From Campylobacteraceae bacterium (lineage in GTDB: Bacteria; Campylobacterota; Campylobacteria; Campylobacterales; Sulfurovaceae), in NCBI GenBank assembly GCA_027036015.1, contig JALVTH010000051.1, positions 18,966 to 82,965 of the forward strand: a stretch of DNA of 64,000 nucleotides. The letters are read 5' to 3'. Positions within the stretch are counted from its first letter, which is position 1; each line of letters starts with the position of its first letter. Position numbers and translations under genes: made by a program. The notes below the pieces were generated by a model. That model saw only the letters and a program-made list of their open reading frames with translations. It was not told the origin of the DNA and did no database searches. This document shows positions 10,336 through 19,541 of the stretch, one piece after another.

Positions 10336-11120
10336 TGTTTTTTAGCGTTATACTCACGCAATTTCTTCTCATATGGCGTAACCTCTGAAAAGAGATATCC
10401 TTGCAATAATCTCAAACCACCCTTAATATCTTTATCTTTTATTGCTCTTTTTATGGCTCTTAACATTACATAAGGCAAAATACTTCCATTTTCTCGCATT
10501 GCTATTCCATAACGTTTCCAATCCACTCTTGCTAAAGGCTCTCTTGGCGTATACATCTTTGCTTCATAAATCGTTCTTGTTTTAAAGCCGTGTGCCTGTG
10601 CAAAAACTATGGGATAACTCTCCCAACTATAATATTTTTGAGGAGAGCGTCTGCCAATTAAATCCCAAAAAGTATTTCGAATTAATCTTCCACTGCCTCT
10701 TACTGCATCATAATTACTTTTAATGCCATTTAAAACTCCCGCACACATAACCAATTTTTCATCTTTTTCCATTGCATCAATTAAAAGTTTTAAATAGTTT
10801 GGCTCAAACGTTGTATCGGCCCCTACAACCATTAAATATTTATAACTATTCTTATCTAAATGTCTATCGATATACTCATATCCAGCATTGTGTGTTTTGG
10901 CCAGTTCTGGCCTACCAAGAGCCGAATAACCTCTATCTGGTAAATTCACCAAATGACATCCCAGCTCTTTTGCAATTTGAGGAGTATTATCACTTGAGCC
11001 ATCATTAATTACAACAATAAAAAGCTCTTCGTTTGCAAATTTTGCCGTTTCTCTTAAAGAAGTTACTGTATCTTTTAGGTTATCCTCTTCATTTTTTGCT
11101 GGAATTATTACTGGAATCAT
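10302..11120 (-). CDS. Glycosyltransferase family 2
   Basis: MIPVIIPAKNEEDNLKDTVTSL, VVINDGSSDNTPQIAKELG. Confidence 0.88.
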   Translation of the reverse strand: MIPVIIPAKNEEDNLKDTVTSLRETAKFANEELFIVVINDGSSDNTPQIAKELGCHLVNLPDRGYSALGRPELAKTHNAGYEYIDRHLDKNSYKYLMVVGADTTFEPNYLKLLIDAMEKDEKLVMCAGVLNGIKSNYDAVRGSGRLIRNTFWDLIGRRSPQKYYSWESYPIVFAQAHGFKTRTIYEAKMYTPREPLARVDWKRYGIAMRENGSILPYVMLRAIKRAIKDKDIKGGLRLLQGYLFSEVTPYEKKLREYNAKKQWRRLLTLGRV

Positions 11121-12490
11121 TTTTGAAGCCTTTTTTTATGATAATTAATTGCCTTTTCATATACTTTTTTAAACTTCTTCCATTTAATGGTATTGTAACT
11201 GCTATTATGCCACAATAAAACAAACTCGCCTTGATATTTTTCAACTTGACATATTAAAGAAAAAATCTCATCTTCCATCTGATTTGGAGTATATTTATCC
11301 ACTACTGAAGCATCCATAAAAATAAGCGGTCGTTCTTTAAGGTTGAGTTTTTCTCTTGTTAAAATATTAAACACGCTAAAAGGATAGCAAACTCCACATC
11401 TAAACCCATTGCCATTCTCAAATCCGCAACTGCTATCCCAAGCCATTTTATTATCTTCCCATACCTGCCATGTTGTTGGCACTTCAAAGCGTAAATAGTG
11501 TTCTCTGCCAAATAAAATTGGAGTCTCAAAGGTTTTTTCTAATGTTTCTTTCTCTTTTTGAAATTGTTTTACATCATTATATGCATTATAACTTGGATGA
11601 ATTCCTATAAAATGACCTTTTTGAAGGATATTTTGTGCAATCTTTTTTGCTTGTTTTGCTTTATAGCTATTATCATATTTTGTTACTCCTCCACCCATAA
11701 AAAAAAAGTATGATTTAACTCCTATACTTTCACTCAAATTCATAATATAATCAAAGGTATCAAAGGGATCTTTTTTGATTTTTAATAAAACTTTTAAATA
11801 ATCAAATAAGATTTTAACAATATCAAACCCTTTTGCTCTTTTTTTTAATATATCTCCGCCAAGGCGCATAAAAAATCGTTTTGGATTACTCCATGCTTTT
11901 ATATGGTCAATATCATGAGTTAGTATAAGCTTATAGCTTCTTTGTTTAAAAGGTTTGCTATATCCTAAAGCAAGAAGCATATTTTTTAAAAACTCCAAAT
12001 ATTCATTAACAATAGGCCGATTATAAAAATTATTTCTATACGCTAAAGAGATTTTTGAAATAAAACGGTTATGATGATCTCTTTTTTTTATAACATACTC
12101 TTCCCAGCGCGTTAGCATAAAAAAAATAGCAGCAAAAATATCAATATCACAAATTAAATTATTATTTTGAAGTTGAACCTTATTACTGCCATAGAGTAAA
12201 GGCAAGTTGATGGTTGCTATAAACTTATTTTGAATATATAAAACTTTTTTAGGAATATTTCCTTCATCTAAATAGCTTTTTTCTTTTGGAAACTTATAAA
12301 AAAAGTGATCATTAATAATAAGTTTTTTACCATTTTCAAGCTCTAATATCCAGCTTTTTTGATTATGAAATGCAAGAGTATAAGCAATTCCCAAAAACTC
12401 ATTTAATACAACATCAATAATATATTCTCTTTCTTTTTGATTATCATAAGGAATATATACTTTCATTTCATTTCCTTTAGACACATCCAT
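11117..12490 (-). CDS. Polysaccharide deacetylase family protein
   Basis: LILTHDIDHIKAW, GHFIGIHPSYNAY, FVLLWHNSSYN; likely start at the internal M of MKVYIPYDNQ. Confidence 0.7.
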   Translation of the reverse strand: MDVSKGNEMKVYIPYDNQKEREYIIDVVLNEFLGIAYTLAFHNQKSWILELENGKKLIINDHFFYKFPKEKSYLDEGNIPKKVLYIQNKFIATINLPLLYGSNKVQLQNNNLICDIDIFAAIFFMLTRWEEYVIKKRDHHNRFISKISLAYRNNFYNRPIVNEYLEFLKNMLLALGYSKPFKQRSYKLILTHDIDHIKAWSNPKRFFMRLGGDILKKRAKGFDIVKILFDYLKVLLKIKKDPFDTFDYIMNLSESIGVKSYFFFMGGGVTKYDNSYKAKQAKKIAQNILQKGHFIGIHPSYNAYNDVKQFQKEKETLEKTFETPILFGREHYLRFEVPTTWQVWEDNKMAWDSSCGFENGNGFRCGVCYPFSVFNILTREKLNLKERPLIFMDASVVDKYTPNQMEDEIFSLICQVEKYQGEFVLLWHNSSYNTIKWKKFKKVYEKAINYHKKRLQK

Positions 12491-13413
12491 GCATTGAGCA
12501 ATAACGAATTGCTTTTTGTAATTAAAAAATAAGGCATTTGTTTAAACCCTAAACTTCTTGCGTGTGCTTCAATGTTTTCTCTCATGGAGCCTTCAAAATC
12601 TAAAATTTTTTGCTCTTTGTGGGCAAATTCAATTGCCTTCCACTCTAATAAACTCTCTGCTCCACTCCCTCTTAATATTGGGTCAGCCCCACTTGCTAAA
12701 AGGTAAATTGACTTTTTATCCCAAACTATATAAAGTGCTACGTGAATTTCTTTCGTTTTTTTATCAACGGCAAAGAAAATTTTTCTACTCTCATGCTCTT
12801 TGCAAGCCCTATCTAAACACAAAAAAAACTCTTTGCTATAAGGCACTTTAAGCCCTTGTCTTTGATAAGTTTTTTGAACCATTTCATAAAACTTGCTTGC
12901 ATCTTCACTCTCAATTACATCAACTAATTTTTGAGCTTTTTTAATGGCAACTCTTGCTTTTTTTTGAACTTTTTGGCTCCAAAACTCTTCTAAATCCTCA
13001 AAAGGTTCTATGATATAGGTATAAAAAGTAGTTTGCTTAAAACCTCTCCAATAAAAAGGAAGCCAATTTGTAATTTTATAAGAAAAATTTTGTTTAAAGT
13101 AATCAAATTTTGGTAATTGGTCAATAAGAGCATTCATTGCTTCTTTCTCCCAAGAGAGCTTTTTGTAATAACGAAAATTATCAGGATATTTAATATAAGG
13201 ACCAAGGATTTGTGTTTTTTGAGGCTGCCCAACAACTGTAAATGGACCTTTTTTTTTCTTCACGTATGGCATACTAGCCCAAATAATATTATTTTTTTCA
13301 AAAAGTGCTACATCCCAATTATTATTTGCCACAGCATCTAACCACCAATATTGACTAAATATAGGAATGTCCTCTTTTTGGCAAAATTTTTTATATTTTT
13401 CTTTATTATTCAT
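12463..13413 (-). CDS. FemAB/GNAT-like acyltransferase, second copy in cluster
   Basis: YWWLDAVANNNWDVALFEKNN..., LLASGADPILRGSGAESLLEWKAIEFAHKEQKILDFEGSM; same architecture as 8078-9052. Confidence 0.72.
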   Translation of the reverse strand: MNNKEKYKKFCQKEDIPIFSQYWWLDAVANNNWDVALFEKNNIIWASMPYVKKKKGPFTVVGQPQKTQILGPYIKYPDNFRYYKKLSWEKEAMNALIDQLPKFDYFKQNFSYKITNWLPFYWRGFKQTTFYTYIIEPFEDLEEFWSQKVQKKARVAIKKAQKLVDVIESEDASKFYEMVQKTYQRQGLKVPYSKEFFLCLDRACKEHESRKIFFAVDKKTKEIHVALYIVWDKKSIYLLASGADPILRGSGAESLLEWKAIEFAHKEQKILDFEGSMRENIEAHARSLGFKQMPYFLITKSNSLLLNAWMCLKEMK

Positions 13414-14668
13414 CTATCTTTCCTTTAGCCAAACGATAAGTAATAAAAAGTGATACTAAATAATTACAAACTCCATAGAAACTAAAAAGTTTCAAAAAGA
13501 AAAGAAAGTTTTTATCTTTGCAAAAATAAACAAGCACCATAAGCCCTAAAAAGTAACTCACTTGCCAAAAAAATTCAATTTTTAAAGCATCAAAAATATC
13601 ATAAATGGCACTGAGTGCAACATAAACAAATCGAATATAAAACAGTGGTATCACAATTTGTGCATACTCTCCAGCAATAGCCCAACTTTTCCCAAAAACG
13701 AAAATAAAAAGAGGCTTTACGCTAAAAAATAGCACTCCAAAAAAAAGGAATCCCAAAAGTGCCATCTTTTTAAAAGTTTTTTTATAAATAGCTAAAGCAT
13801 TACCTTTGTTATTTTTCTCAAATGAGGCTTCCTGAAAAAAGACTTGCCCAACAGATCCTCCAATTAAACTTGAAGGTAAGCCTAAAATCTTTTGCACCAA
13901 AGCATAAAAGCCAAGTGTTGTCACAGAAAAAAAGGAAGAGATTAAAATATTTAAAAAATGCGTCGATAATAAATTAGCCAATACGCCACCAAGAGAATAT
14001 TTTGGAAAATTGGCATATTTTTTTGTAACTTTTTTTATTTCACTAACGCTTATTTCTTTTAGCTTTTCTTTATTAATAAAAACATTTTTTAAAAGTTTAA
14101 TATTGGCAAAAATTTGCGCAATAATTTGCCCACTAACAAGTCCAGTAGCTCCTTGTTTAATAAAACCTACACTAAGTTGAATAACTGCTAAGCTAAATGC
14201 TTTTATAACTTTTGAACTTGCAATATCTTTATATTGCTTGATTCTTGTATTATAATAATTTAAATTATTAAAAAGACCTACAAAAAAAACAGTTAAAGGA
14301 ACAAAGTAGAGCCAAAATTTAATCTCTTTATTTCTTAGTAAATTGCTAATTTCATCAGAAAAAAAAAGAATAATAAAAAAAAGTATTATACTAAGCATTG
14401 AAGTTAGCAAAAATCCCAAAGCAAAAAGATTGAGTGCTTCTTTTTCATTCTCTGGCAACATAATGGCTAATTCATATCTTCCATTGGCAATCGTTCCAAA
14501 AATAGCTACAATTGCCATAAAAAGTGCCACAACGCCAAAATCTTGAGGTGTATAGAGTCTCGTTAAAATTGGGCTAATAGTAATTGGAATTGCTTGAGCA
14601 ATGGTCGTTCCAGTTATAAGCGTTAAAACATTTTTAGCAAATTGTGATTTTGTTTTTAAAAGCATCAT
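13406..14668 (-). CDS. Oligosaccharide flippase (Wzx, MOP superfamily)
   Basis: LTLITGTTIAQAIPITISPILTRLYTPQDFGVVALF N-terminus; polytopic 420 aa. Confidence 0.88.
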   Translation of the reverse strand: MMLLKTKSQFAKNVLTLITGTTIAQAIPITISPILTRLYTPQDFGVVALFMAIVAIFGTIANGRYELAIMLPENEKEALNLFALGFLLTSMLSIILFFIILFFSDEISNLLRNKEIKFWLYFVPLTVFFVGLFNNLNYYNTRIKQYKDIASSKVIKAFSLAVIQLSVGFIKQGATGLVSGQIIAQIFANIKLLKNVFINKEKLKEISVSEIKKVTKKYANFPKYSLGGVLANLLSTHFLNILISSFFSVTTLGFYALVQKILGLPSSLIGGSVGQVFFQEASFEKNNKGNALAIYKKTFKKMALLGFLFFGVLFFSVKPLFIFVFGKSWAIAGEYAQIVIPLFYIRFVYVALSAIYDIFDALKIEFFWQVSYFLGLMVLVYFCKDKNFLFFLKLFSFYGVCNYLVSLFITYRLAKGKIDE

Positions 14669-15480
14669 GAACTTCTTGCACCCCTTAAAAACGCTTTTAT
14701 AAACTTAATAAAATAGATAAAATCGGTTTTAAAACCATTTTTTTCATACTCTTGCAAATATCGTTTTTCAGATTCAATTAATGCTTCAAAACTTTTTGGT
14801 TGATCTATATAATATGGTGGAATAAGTCCAGGTTTAAATTTGCTTCTATAAGTTCTAAACTCTTTTGGATAGAGTTTAAGCATTGCATCTCCCAACGGGC
14901 GCACGCCAATGAGCTTTAAATCGCCTTTAAAAAAATTAATTAACATTGGAAGTTCATCTAACCAATATTTTCGCAAAAATTTTCCTATTTTTGTTATTCG
15001 AAAATCATTTTTGATCGTTCCATCATCATTGAGGCCATTTACCTTAATAACATAATCTTGCAAATATTCTGAATATGGCTGCATCGTTCTAACCTTATAA
15101 ACGTAAATTTTTTTGCCATTAAGCCCCGTTCTTGGCAATTTAATTAAAAAAGAATACTTTTTAGGTTTAATACTTTTTGAAAGCTCCCTGTTTTTATGAA
15201 TATATAAAATCATTTTTCGTCCCATATTAATTGCTCTATCAATTTCAAATCCATAATAAAAAATCATCCCCAAATACAAAGGGCAAAATCGTTTTATATG
15301 AACTTTTAATTCCAAGCTTTCACCAATTTTGCTTGTTTTATTTAAACTCAATAAAACAGAGTCGATGCCATCAGAGCTGCAAAATACTTTCCGTTCCATA
15401 GCTCTTGTCATCGCTTCTCCTTCTAAAAATATATTTAAATTTATAACATATCTTAAATTTTTGAAAAAAATATATTTCAT
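14665..15480 (-). CDS. Sugar transferase (bacterial sugar transferase family) with atypical N-terminus; true start may be at an internal M
   Basis: GLNGKKIYVYKVRTMQ, DFRITKIGKFLRKYWLDELPMLINFFKGDLKLIGVRPL. Confidence 0.78.
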   Translation of the reverse strand: MKYIFFKNLRYVINLNIFLEGEAMTRAMERKVFCSSDGIDSVLLSLNKTSKIGESLELKVHIKRFCPLYLGMIFYYGFEIDRAINMGRKMILYIHKNRELSKSIKPKKYSFLIKLPRTGLNGKKIYVYKVRTMQPYSEYLQDYVIKVNGLNDDGTIKNDFRITKIGKFLRKYWLDELPMLINFFKGDLKLIGVRPLGDAMLKLYPKEFRTYRSKFKPGLIPPYYIDQPKSFEALIESEKRYLQEYEKNGFKTDFIYFIKFIKAFLRGARSS

Positions 15481-15646
15481 TTTAGAATATTAATTTTTAT
15501 CAGTTTTTAAGGACTTTATAAAGAATTTATGTAAATATTTATCAAATAACTCTTCTTTTATAAAATCTTTTAATGATTAATTGGGATTAAATTGATTTCA
15601 AAAAATATAACATTTCGATATTTTTTTTTTGTAAAAAAAGAGATTG

Positions 15647-15655
15647 TGTTATAAT
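15647..15655 (+). promoter_or_regulatory. Probable sigma70-type -10 box for the gene at 15679
   Basis: gtgTTATAATca upstream of the GTG start. Confidence 0.5.
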
Positions 15656-15678
15656 CAAAAAAAACAAAGGCTAAAAAA

Positions 15679-17355
15679 GTGGCACAAAATATCTTATTAA
15701 ATGAAAAAAAAGAAAGAAGTGCACAAGTTACTAATTTAATTAATTATTTTTTACAAAATTTTGAGTTATCGCAGCAATTACAAAAACACTCTTTTTCTTT
15801 TTTTAAAAGTAAAAAAGAAGATGAAATACTCAAAACGCTTCAGCAAAATCTTTCTAAAATTACCGAGCTCATTCACTATTTAGACTCTTTTAATGAAGTA
15901 CCTCTTCAAATTAAAGATTTAAACAATAATTCTTTAAAAGATTTAAAAAATAAAATTATTTTTCAAAGTTCAATTCAAAATACCTTCTTTGCCAAAAAAG
16001 AGGTAATTGAATTAGTTCTTCTTCTTTTAACTTTGCACCAAATTGACGTAAAAAATAAAAAAAATGCCGTTATTTCTTTTTCTTTAAACGAAAATAAACT
16101 TACCCTAAAAACTCCTCCTCTTCCATTAAACAAAAGAGAAAAAGAGATTCTTTTTTCTTCCAAAAGCAATCTTTTTATTAAAGAAAAAAACAAAATTTAT
16201 GGACTCTATTTAAACTTTTTAAAAAAATTAAAGGAAAAAAAGCTTCTTGAGTATGAAGTAAAAATTGAAAATTTACACTATTATACTATCACAATATTTT
16301 TTGAAATAAAATCCGTAGAAGATAAAAAGAGTAATATAGAATCTGTTTTAAGTATTTTTTCAAAAAAAATTCTTCTTTTAAGCAATAGTAAATATCTCAA
16401 ATATAAATTACAAGATTTTCTTCAAACATACAATTTTTCTATTTATGCTAAAGAAAATTATGAAAAACTCCCTCCTTTAATGAATTATCATATCATTATG
16501 GTTGATGAAGAGTTATTAACCCCCTCTTTAGAAAAAGTTTTAATAAAAGCAAAAAGCTTTGATATTAAAGTTGTTCTCTTAAGTCAAGATAAAAATACAA
16601 ACTCTTTGCTTGCTGATTCCATACTTTTAAAATCTTTCAAAAAAGAGGAGTTAATAACAACACTCATAAGTCTTTATTCAACAAAAAAACTTACTTCTAC
16701 GAAACCAAAAATAATCATTGCCGATGATGACATCATTAATTTACGCCTTTTAGAGTATGAGTGCAAAAAGCTTGATTTAGAAGTGCTAACGGCATCTAAT
16801 GGCAAAGAAGTACTCAAACTTTTACAAACCTATGGGGCCAATTTAATTATTTTAGATAGTAAAATGCCCTATTTAGATGGCTATGAAACGGCAGCTTTAA
16901 TTAGAAAAGAGAAAAAATATCAATCTATCCCTTTAATTATTCATAGTGCTTTTACTCTTATGGATAAAAAAAGAGAAATTTTCCATTATGGTTTTGATGC
17001 AATTTTACCCAGACCTTTTAAAAAAGAAGAGTTAGAAAAAATTATAAAACGCTATATAAAAAATTCTCAAGAAGAAGTAGCTTTAAAAAAAAAGAGACAA
17101 TTTTTTGCACTCTACCAAGATATTGATAAAGTAATCGAAAAATATATCGAAAAAAACGAAAAAAATAAACTCTTATTACTTTTAACCCGCTTAAAAAACG
17201 ATCTTTACTCAATTGAAGAGTTTACTTTAATTAAAAACATTGAAATGATTGAATATTTCTTAAAAAATAGAGAGCAAATTCATAAAAGTATTTTTGGAAA
17301 GTTTTTACAAAAATTACATAATCTCCTTAAGCGTCTAAAGCCTCTAACGCTTTAA
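15679..17355 (+). CDS. Response-regulator protein with canonical C-terminal receiver and degenerate histidine-kinase-like/pseudo-receiver N-terminal half
   Basis: KPKIIIADDDIINLRLLEYE...LIILDSKMPYLDGYETA receiver; upstream KILLLSNSKYLKYKLQ...MVDEELL resembles a second, degenerate receiver. Confidence 0.75.
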   Translation: MAQNILLNEKKERSAQVTNLINYFLQNFELSQQLQKHSFSFFKSKKEDEILKTLQQNLSKITELIHYLDSFNEVPLQIKDLNNNSLKDLKNKIIFQSSIQNTFFAKKEVIELVLLLLTLHQIDVKNKKNAVISFSLNENKLTLKTPPLPLNKREKEILFSSKSNLFIKEKNKIYGLYLNFLKKLKEKKLLEYEVKIENLHYYTITIFFEIKSVEDKKSNIESVLSIFSKKILLLSNSKYLKYKLQDFLQTYNFSIYAKENYEKLPPLMNYHIIMVDEELLTPSLEKVLIKAKSFDIKVVLLSQDKNTNSLLADSILLKSFKKEELITTLISLYSTKKLTSTKPKIIIADDDIINLRLLEYECKKLDLEVLTASNGKEVLKLLQTYGANLIILDSKMPYLDGYETAALIRKEKKYQSIPLIIHSAFTLMDKKREIFHYGFDAILPRPFKKEELEKIIKRYIKNSQEEVALKKKRQFFALYQDIDKVIEKYIEKNEKNKLLLLLTRLKNDLYSIEEFTLIKNIEMIEYFLKNREQIHKSIFGKFLQKLHNLLKRLKPLTL

Positions 17356-17788
17356 TTTTTTGCATTGCATCATTATAAAAGGGCTCATTTTTAAAAAGTT
17401 CTAAAAGTTTTTTTGCAATTTGTATATTTTCTTTTGCTTCATTAAACCATTCCACACCCATTAATAAAGTATAAACATAATCTTTTGCAAACTGCTCTTC
17501 GTTTTTCATAAAAAGTTGAAATCGAAGTTCAAGAAGCTCTTTATAAAGTTTAAAAGAAGCATTATTTTTTTTATGTTCAATTGCAATAATGTTATTCAGC
17601 ACAATTGCTAATCGAACTTTATCCCCCTCTTTTTTAAATTTTTCATAAAGCATTTTATATTGAGTAAGGGCTATGTCAAGCTTATTTTGTAAATGTAAAT
17701 TAATTGCTTCTTCTAACTCTTTTTGTGCATCTTCTTTTTTAAAAAAAAATTTTTTTATCAGTTTCAACAATAAGCTCCCCTTCTTCAT
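17327..17788 (-). CDS. Hypothetical TPR-like helical protein
   Basis: 153 aa helical repeat pattern (LEEAINLHLQNKLDIALTQYKMLYEKFKKEGD); overlaps 3' end of 15679-17355. Confidence 0.55.
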   Translation of the reverse strand: MKKGSLLLKLIKKFFFKKEDAQKELEEAINLHLQNKLDIALTQYKMLYEKFKKEGDKVRLAIVLNNIIAIEHKKNNASFKLYKELLELRFQLFMKNEEQFAKDYVYTLLMGVEWFNEAKENIQIAKKLLELFKNEPFYNDAMQKIKALEALDA

Positions 17789-17935
17789 TCATCTATTGAT
17801 TATAACAAATCTTTTTTAAAGCTAAGCTCTTTGCAAATCGCCTTTTTAGTTGTTTTGCAGCTTTGTTTCAAATTGTGCTATGAAATTTGAAACTAATTTG
17901 TGTTACAATCACTAAGAATTTTTAAGGAGTTTGCA

Positions 17936-18883
17936 TTGCCTTTTGTAAAAGATAAATTTTTTCAAAAAGAGAAAAAAGCTGCCTTTGCTGTACTTATTCG
18001 ACGCTACAACATTACAATGGGTAGAGCACAAAAACTTATTGATACAAAAAGAGTCATTTGCAATGGCGAAATTGTAAATGCCAAAAATCAAATGCTCCAA
18101 GGAGAAATAGAAGTTCTTATCTTTAAACCTCAACCAAAGGGAATTAAACCAATTTTTAAATGCAAAGATTTTGCTCTTTTTGAAAAACCAAGTGGCGTTT
18201 TAGTGCATCCAAAAAAAATTTTGACGCATTATTCCATGCTTGATGAGATACGAACATATGCAGGAGCTTTTGCTAATGCAGCTCACAGGATTGATAAAGA
18301 AACTTCTGGCTTATTGCTAAGTAGTGTCAATCGAAAAAGTGAAGTTGCTTTAAAGCGACTCTTTCAAGAAAAAAAGATAAAAAAAAGCTATCTTGCTTGG
18401 GTAAGAGGCAATACAAAAGAAGAATTTTTAGTTCAAGAACCCATTTTAATTCGAAATGACTACTCTTTAAATAAACATAAAGTTGAAATAAATACTCAAG
18501 GAAAAGAAGCAGCAACGCTTTTTAAAAAAATAGCTTATAATCCTAAATATGATGCTTCACTTCTTCAAGCAATTCCTTTTACTGGACGCACTCATCAAAT
18601 AAGAATTCATTTGTTTCACGTGAAACATCCAATTTTAGGAGATCCCCTTTATGGCACTACTTTTGATATTGCTACTAAATATTTAGAAAAAACTCTAACG
18701 CCATTTGAGCGTTTAATATATACTGGAGCGAATCGTTTAATGCTTCATGCCTACTCTCTTGAATTTACATTAGAAAATCAATATTATCTCATTTCACAAG
18801 CAAAATTTGAAAAAGAAATAAAACATCTTGCACCAAAAACAATGCAAAAATTTGCCCCACTTGAAGATTATCTAAAAAAATAA
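17936..18883 (+). CDS. RluA-family pseudouridine synthase (TTG start)
   Basis: HRIDKETSGLLLSSVN catalytic motif; GRTHQIRIHL; the ORF-track start 17900 is upstream of AAGGAG; TTG at 17936 follows the ribosome-binding site. Confidence 0.9.
   Translation: MPFVKDKFFQKEKKAAFAVLIRRYNITMGRAQKLIDTKRVICNGEIVNAKNQMLQGEIEVLIFKPQPKGIKPIFKCKDFALFEKPSGVLVHPKKILTHYSMLDEIRTYAGAFANAAHRIDKETSGLLLSSVNRKSEVALKRLFQEKKIKKSYLAWVRGNTKEEFLVQEPILIRNDYSLNKHKVEINTQGKEAATLFKKIAYNPKYDASLLQAIPFTGRTHQIRIHLFHVKHPILGDPLYGTTFDIATKYLEKTLTPFERLIYTGANRLMLHAYSLEFTLENQYYLISQAKFEKEIKHLAPKTMQKFAPLEDYLKK
18612..18627. promoter_or_regulatory. parS-like ParB-binding site, perfect 16-bp palindrome
   Basis: TGTTTCACGTGAAACA, matches the consensus TGTTNCACGTGAAACA exactly. 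Confidence 0.85.
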
Positions 18884-19439
18884 TTTCTACTTTTTTATTA
18901 CTCAAATTACAAAAATTTGTAAATCACAGAATCTTTACTTTAAAAACAAAGTAAATGCTTTAATATAAATTTCAATCATTAAACTTTTTAAAATTTGTTT
19001 TTACACTATTTGTAAAAATTTAGTGAAAATGATTAATTAGAAACACTCTAATGTAATAAGTGCTTAATCTATACAAATAAAAAATAATTAATTGTTAAGC
19101 TTAAAAAGTATTTTGTCAATAATTTGTCAATTATTACTTTAAAGCAAAATTACAATTTAATAAGTTTTTTAAATTTTACAATTTTGTTAATAATTACAAT
19201 ATTTTACATTTTAGTAGCATATTCTAAATTCTATTTTTTTAATTTTTAATTTTTATGTAAATAAAATTTACTTGTCAAAAATTTAACTAAAAAAGTATTT
19301 TTACTACTTTTGTAAAAAATAGATTGACTAAATTATATCGATTTATTGATGCCATAAATCTATTTCTGTAAATTTTCGTAAAATAATGTAAATTGAAACT
19401 TTTTTGACAAAATGTTTCACGTGAAACTTTTTTGTCAAT
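18884..19439. other. Extremely AT-rich non-coding region with repeated TTGTCAA/TTGACAA and TTTGTAAA-type words; candidate origin/centromere-associated DNA
   Basis: ~550 bp without a credible ORF, flanked by parS-like sites; TTGTCAA-type words near 19113, 19126, 19272, 19404 and 19431. Confidence 0.4.
19413..19428. promoter_or_regulatory. parS-like site (15/16), inside a longer hyphenated palindrome
   Basis: TGTTTCACGTGAAACt, flanked as TTGACAAAA-T-GTTTCACGTGAAAC-TTTTTTGTCAA. Confidence 0.8.
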
Positions 19440-19541
19440 TTATTTCTCATCATCTTTTCGTGCAGCTATTACAAAACCAATGACACCAACAACAACTACA
19501 CCAATAATTATTAAATATAAAGCGATATCTAATTTTGTCAT
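19440..19541 (-). CDS. 33-aa single-pass membrane microprotein, translationally coupled to rlmN
   Basis: Minus strand: [36 protein letters not shown] overlaps the rlmN TGA stop (ATGA), preceded by GGAG. Confidence 0.65.
   Translation of the reverse strand: MTKLDIALYLIIIGVVVVGVIGFVIAARKDDEK

Noticed and set aside
18884-19439. Canonical DnaA boxes in the AT-rich gap
   Set aside because: Only weak partial matches (e.g. TTTTACACT, AAATCACA) with at least two mismatches; not enough to call oriC.
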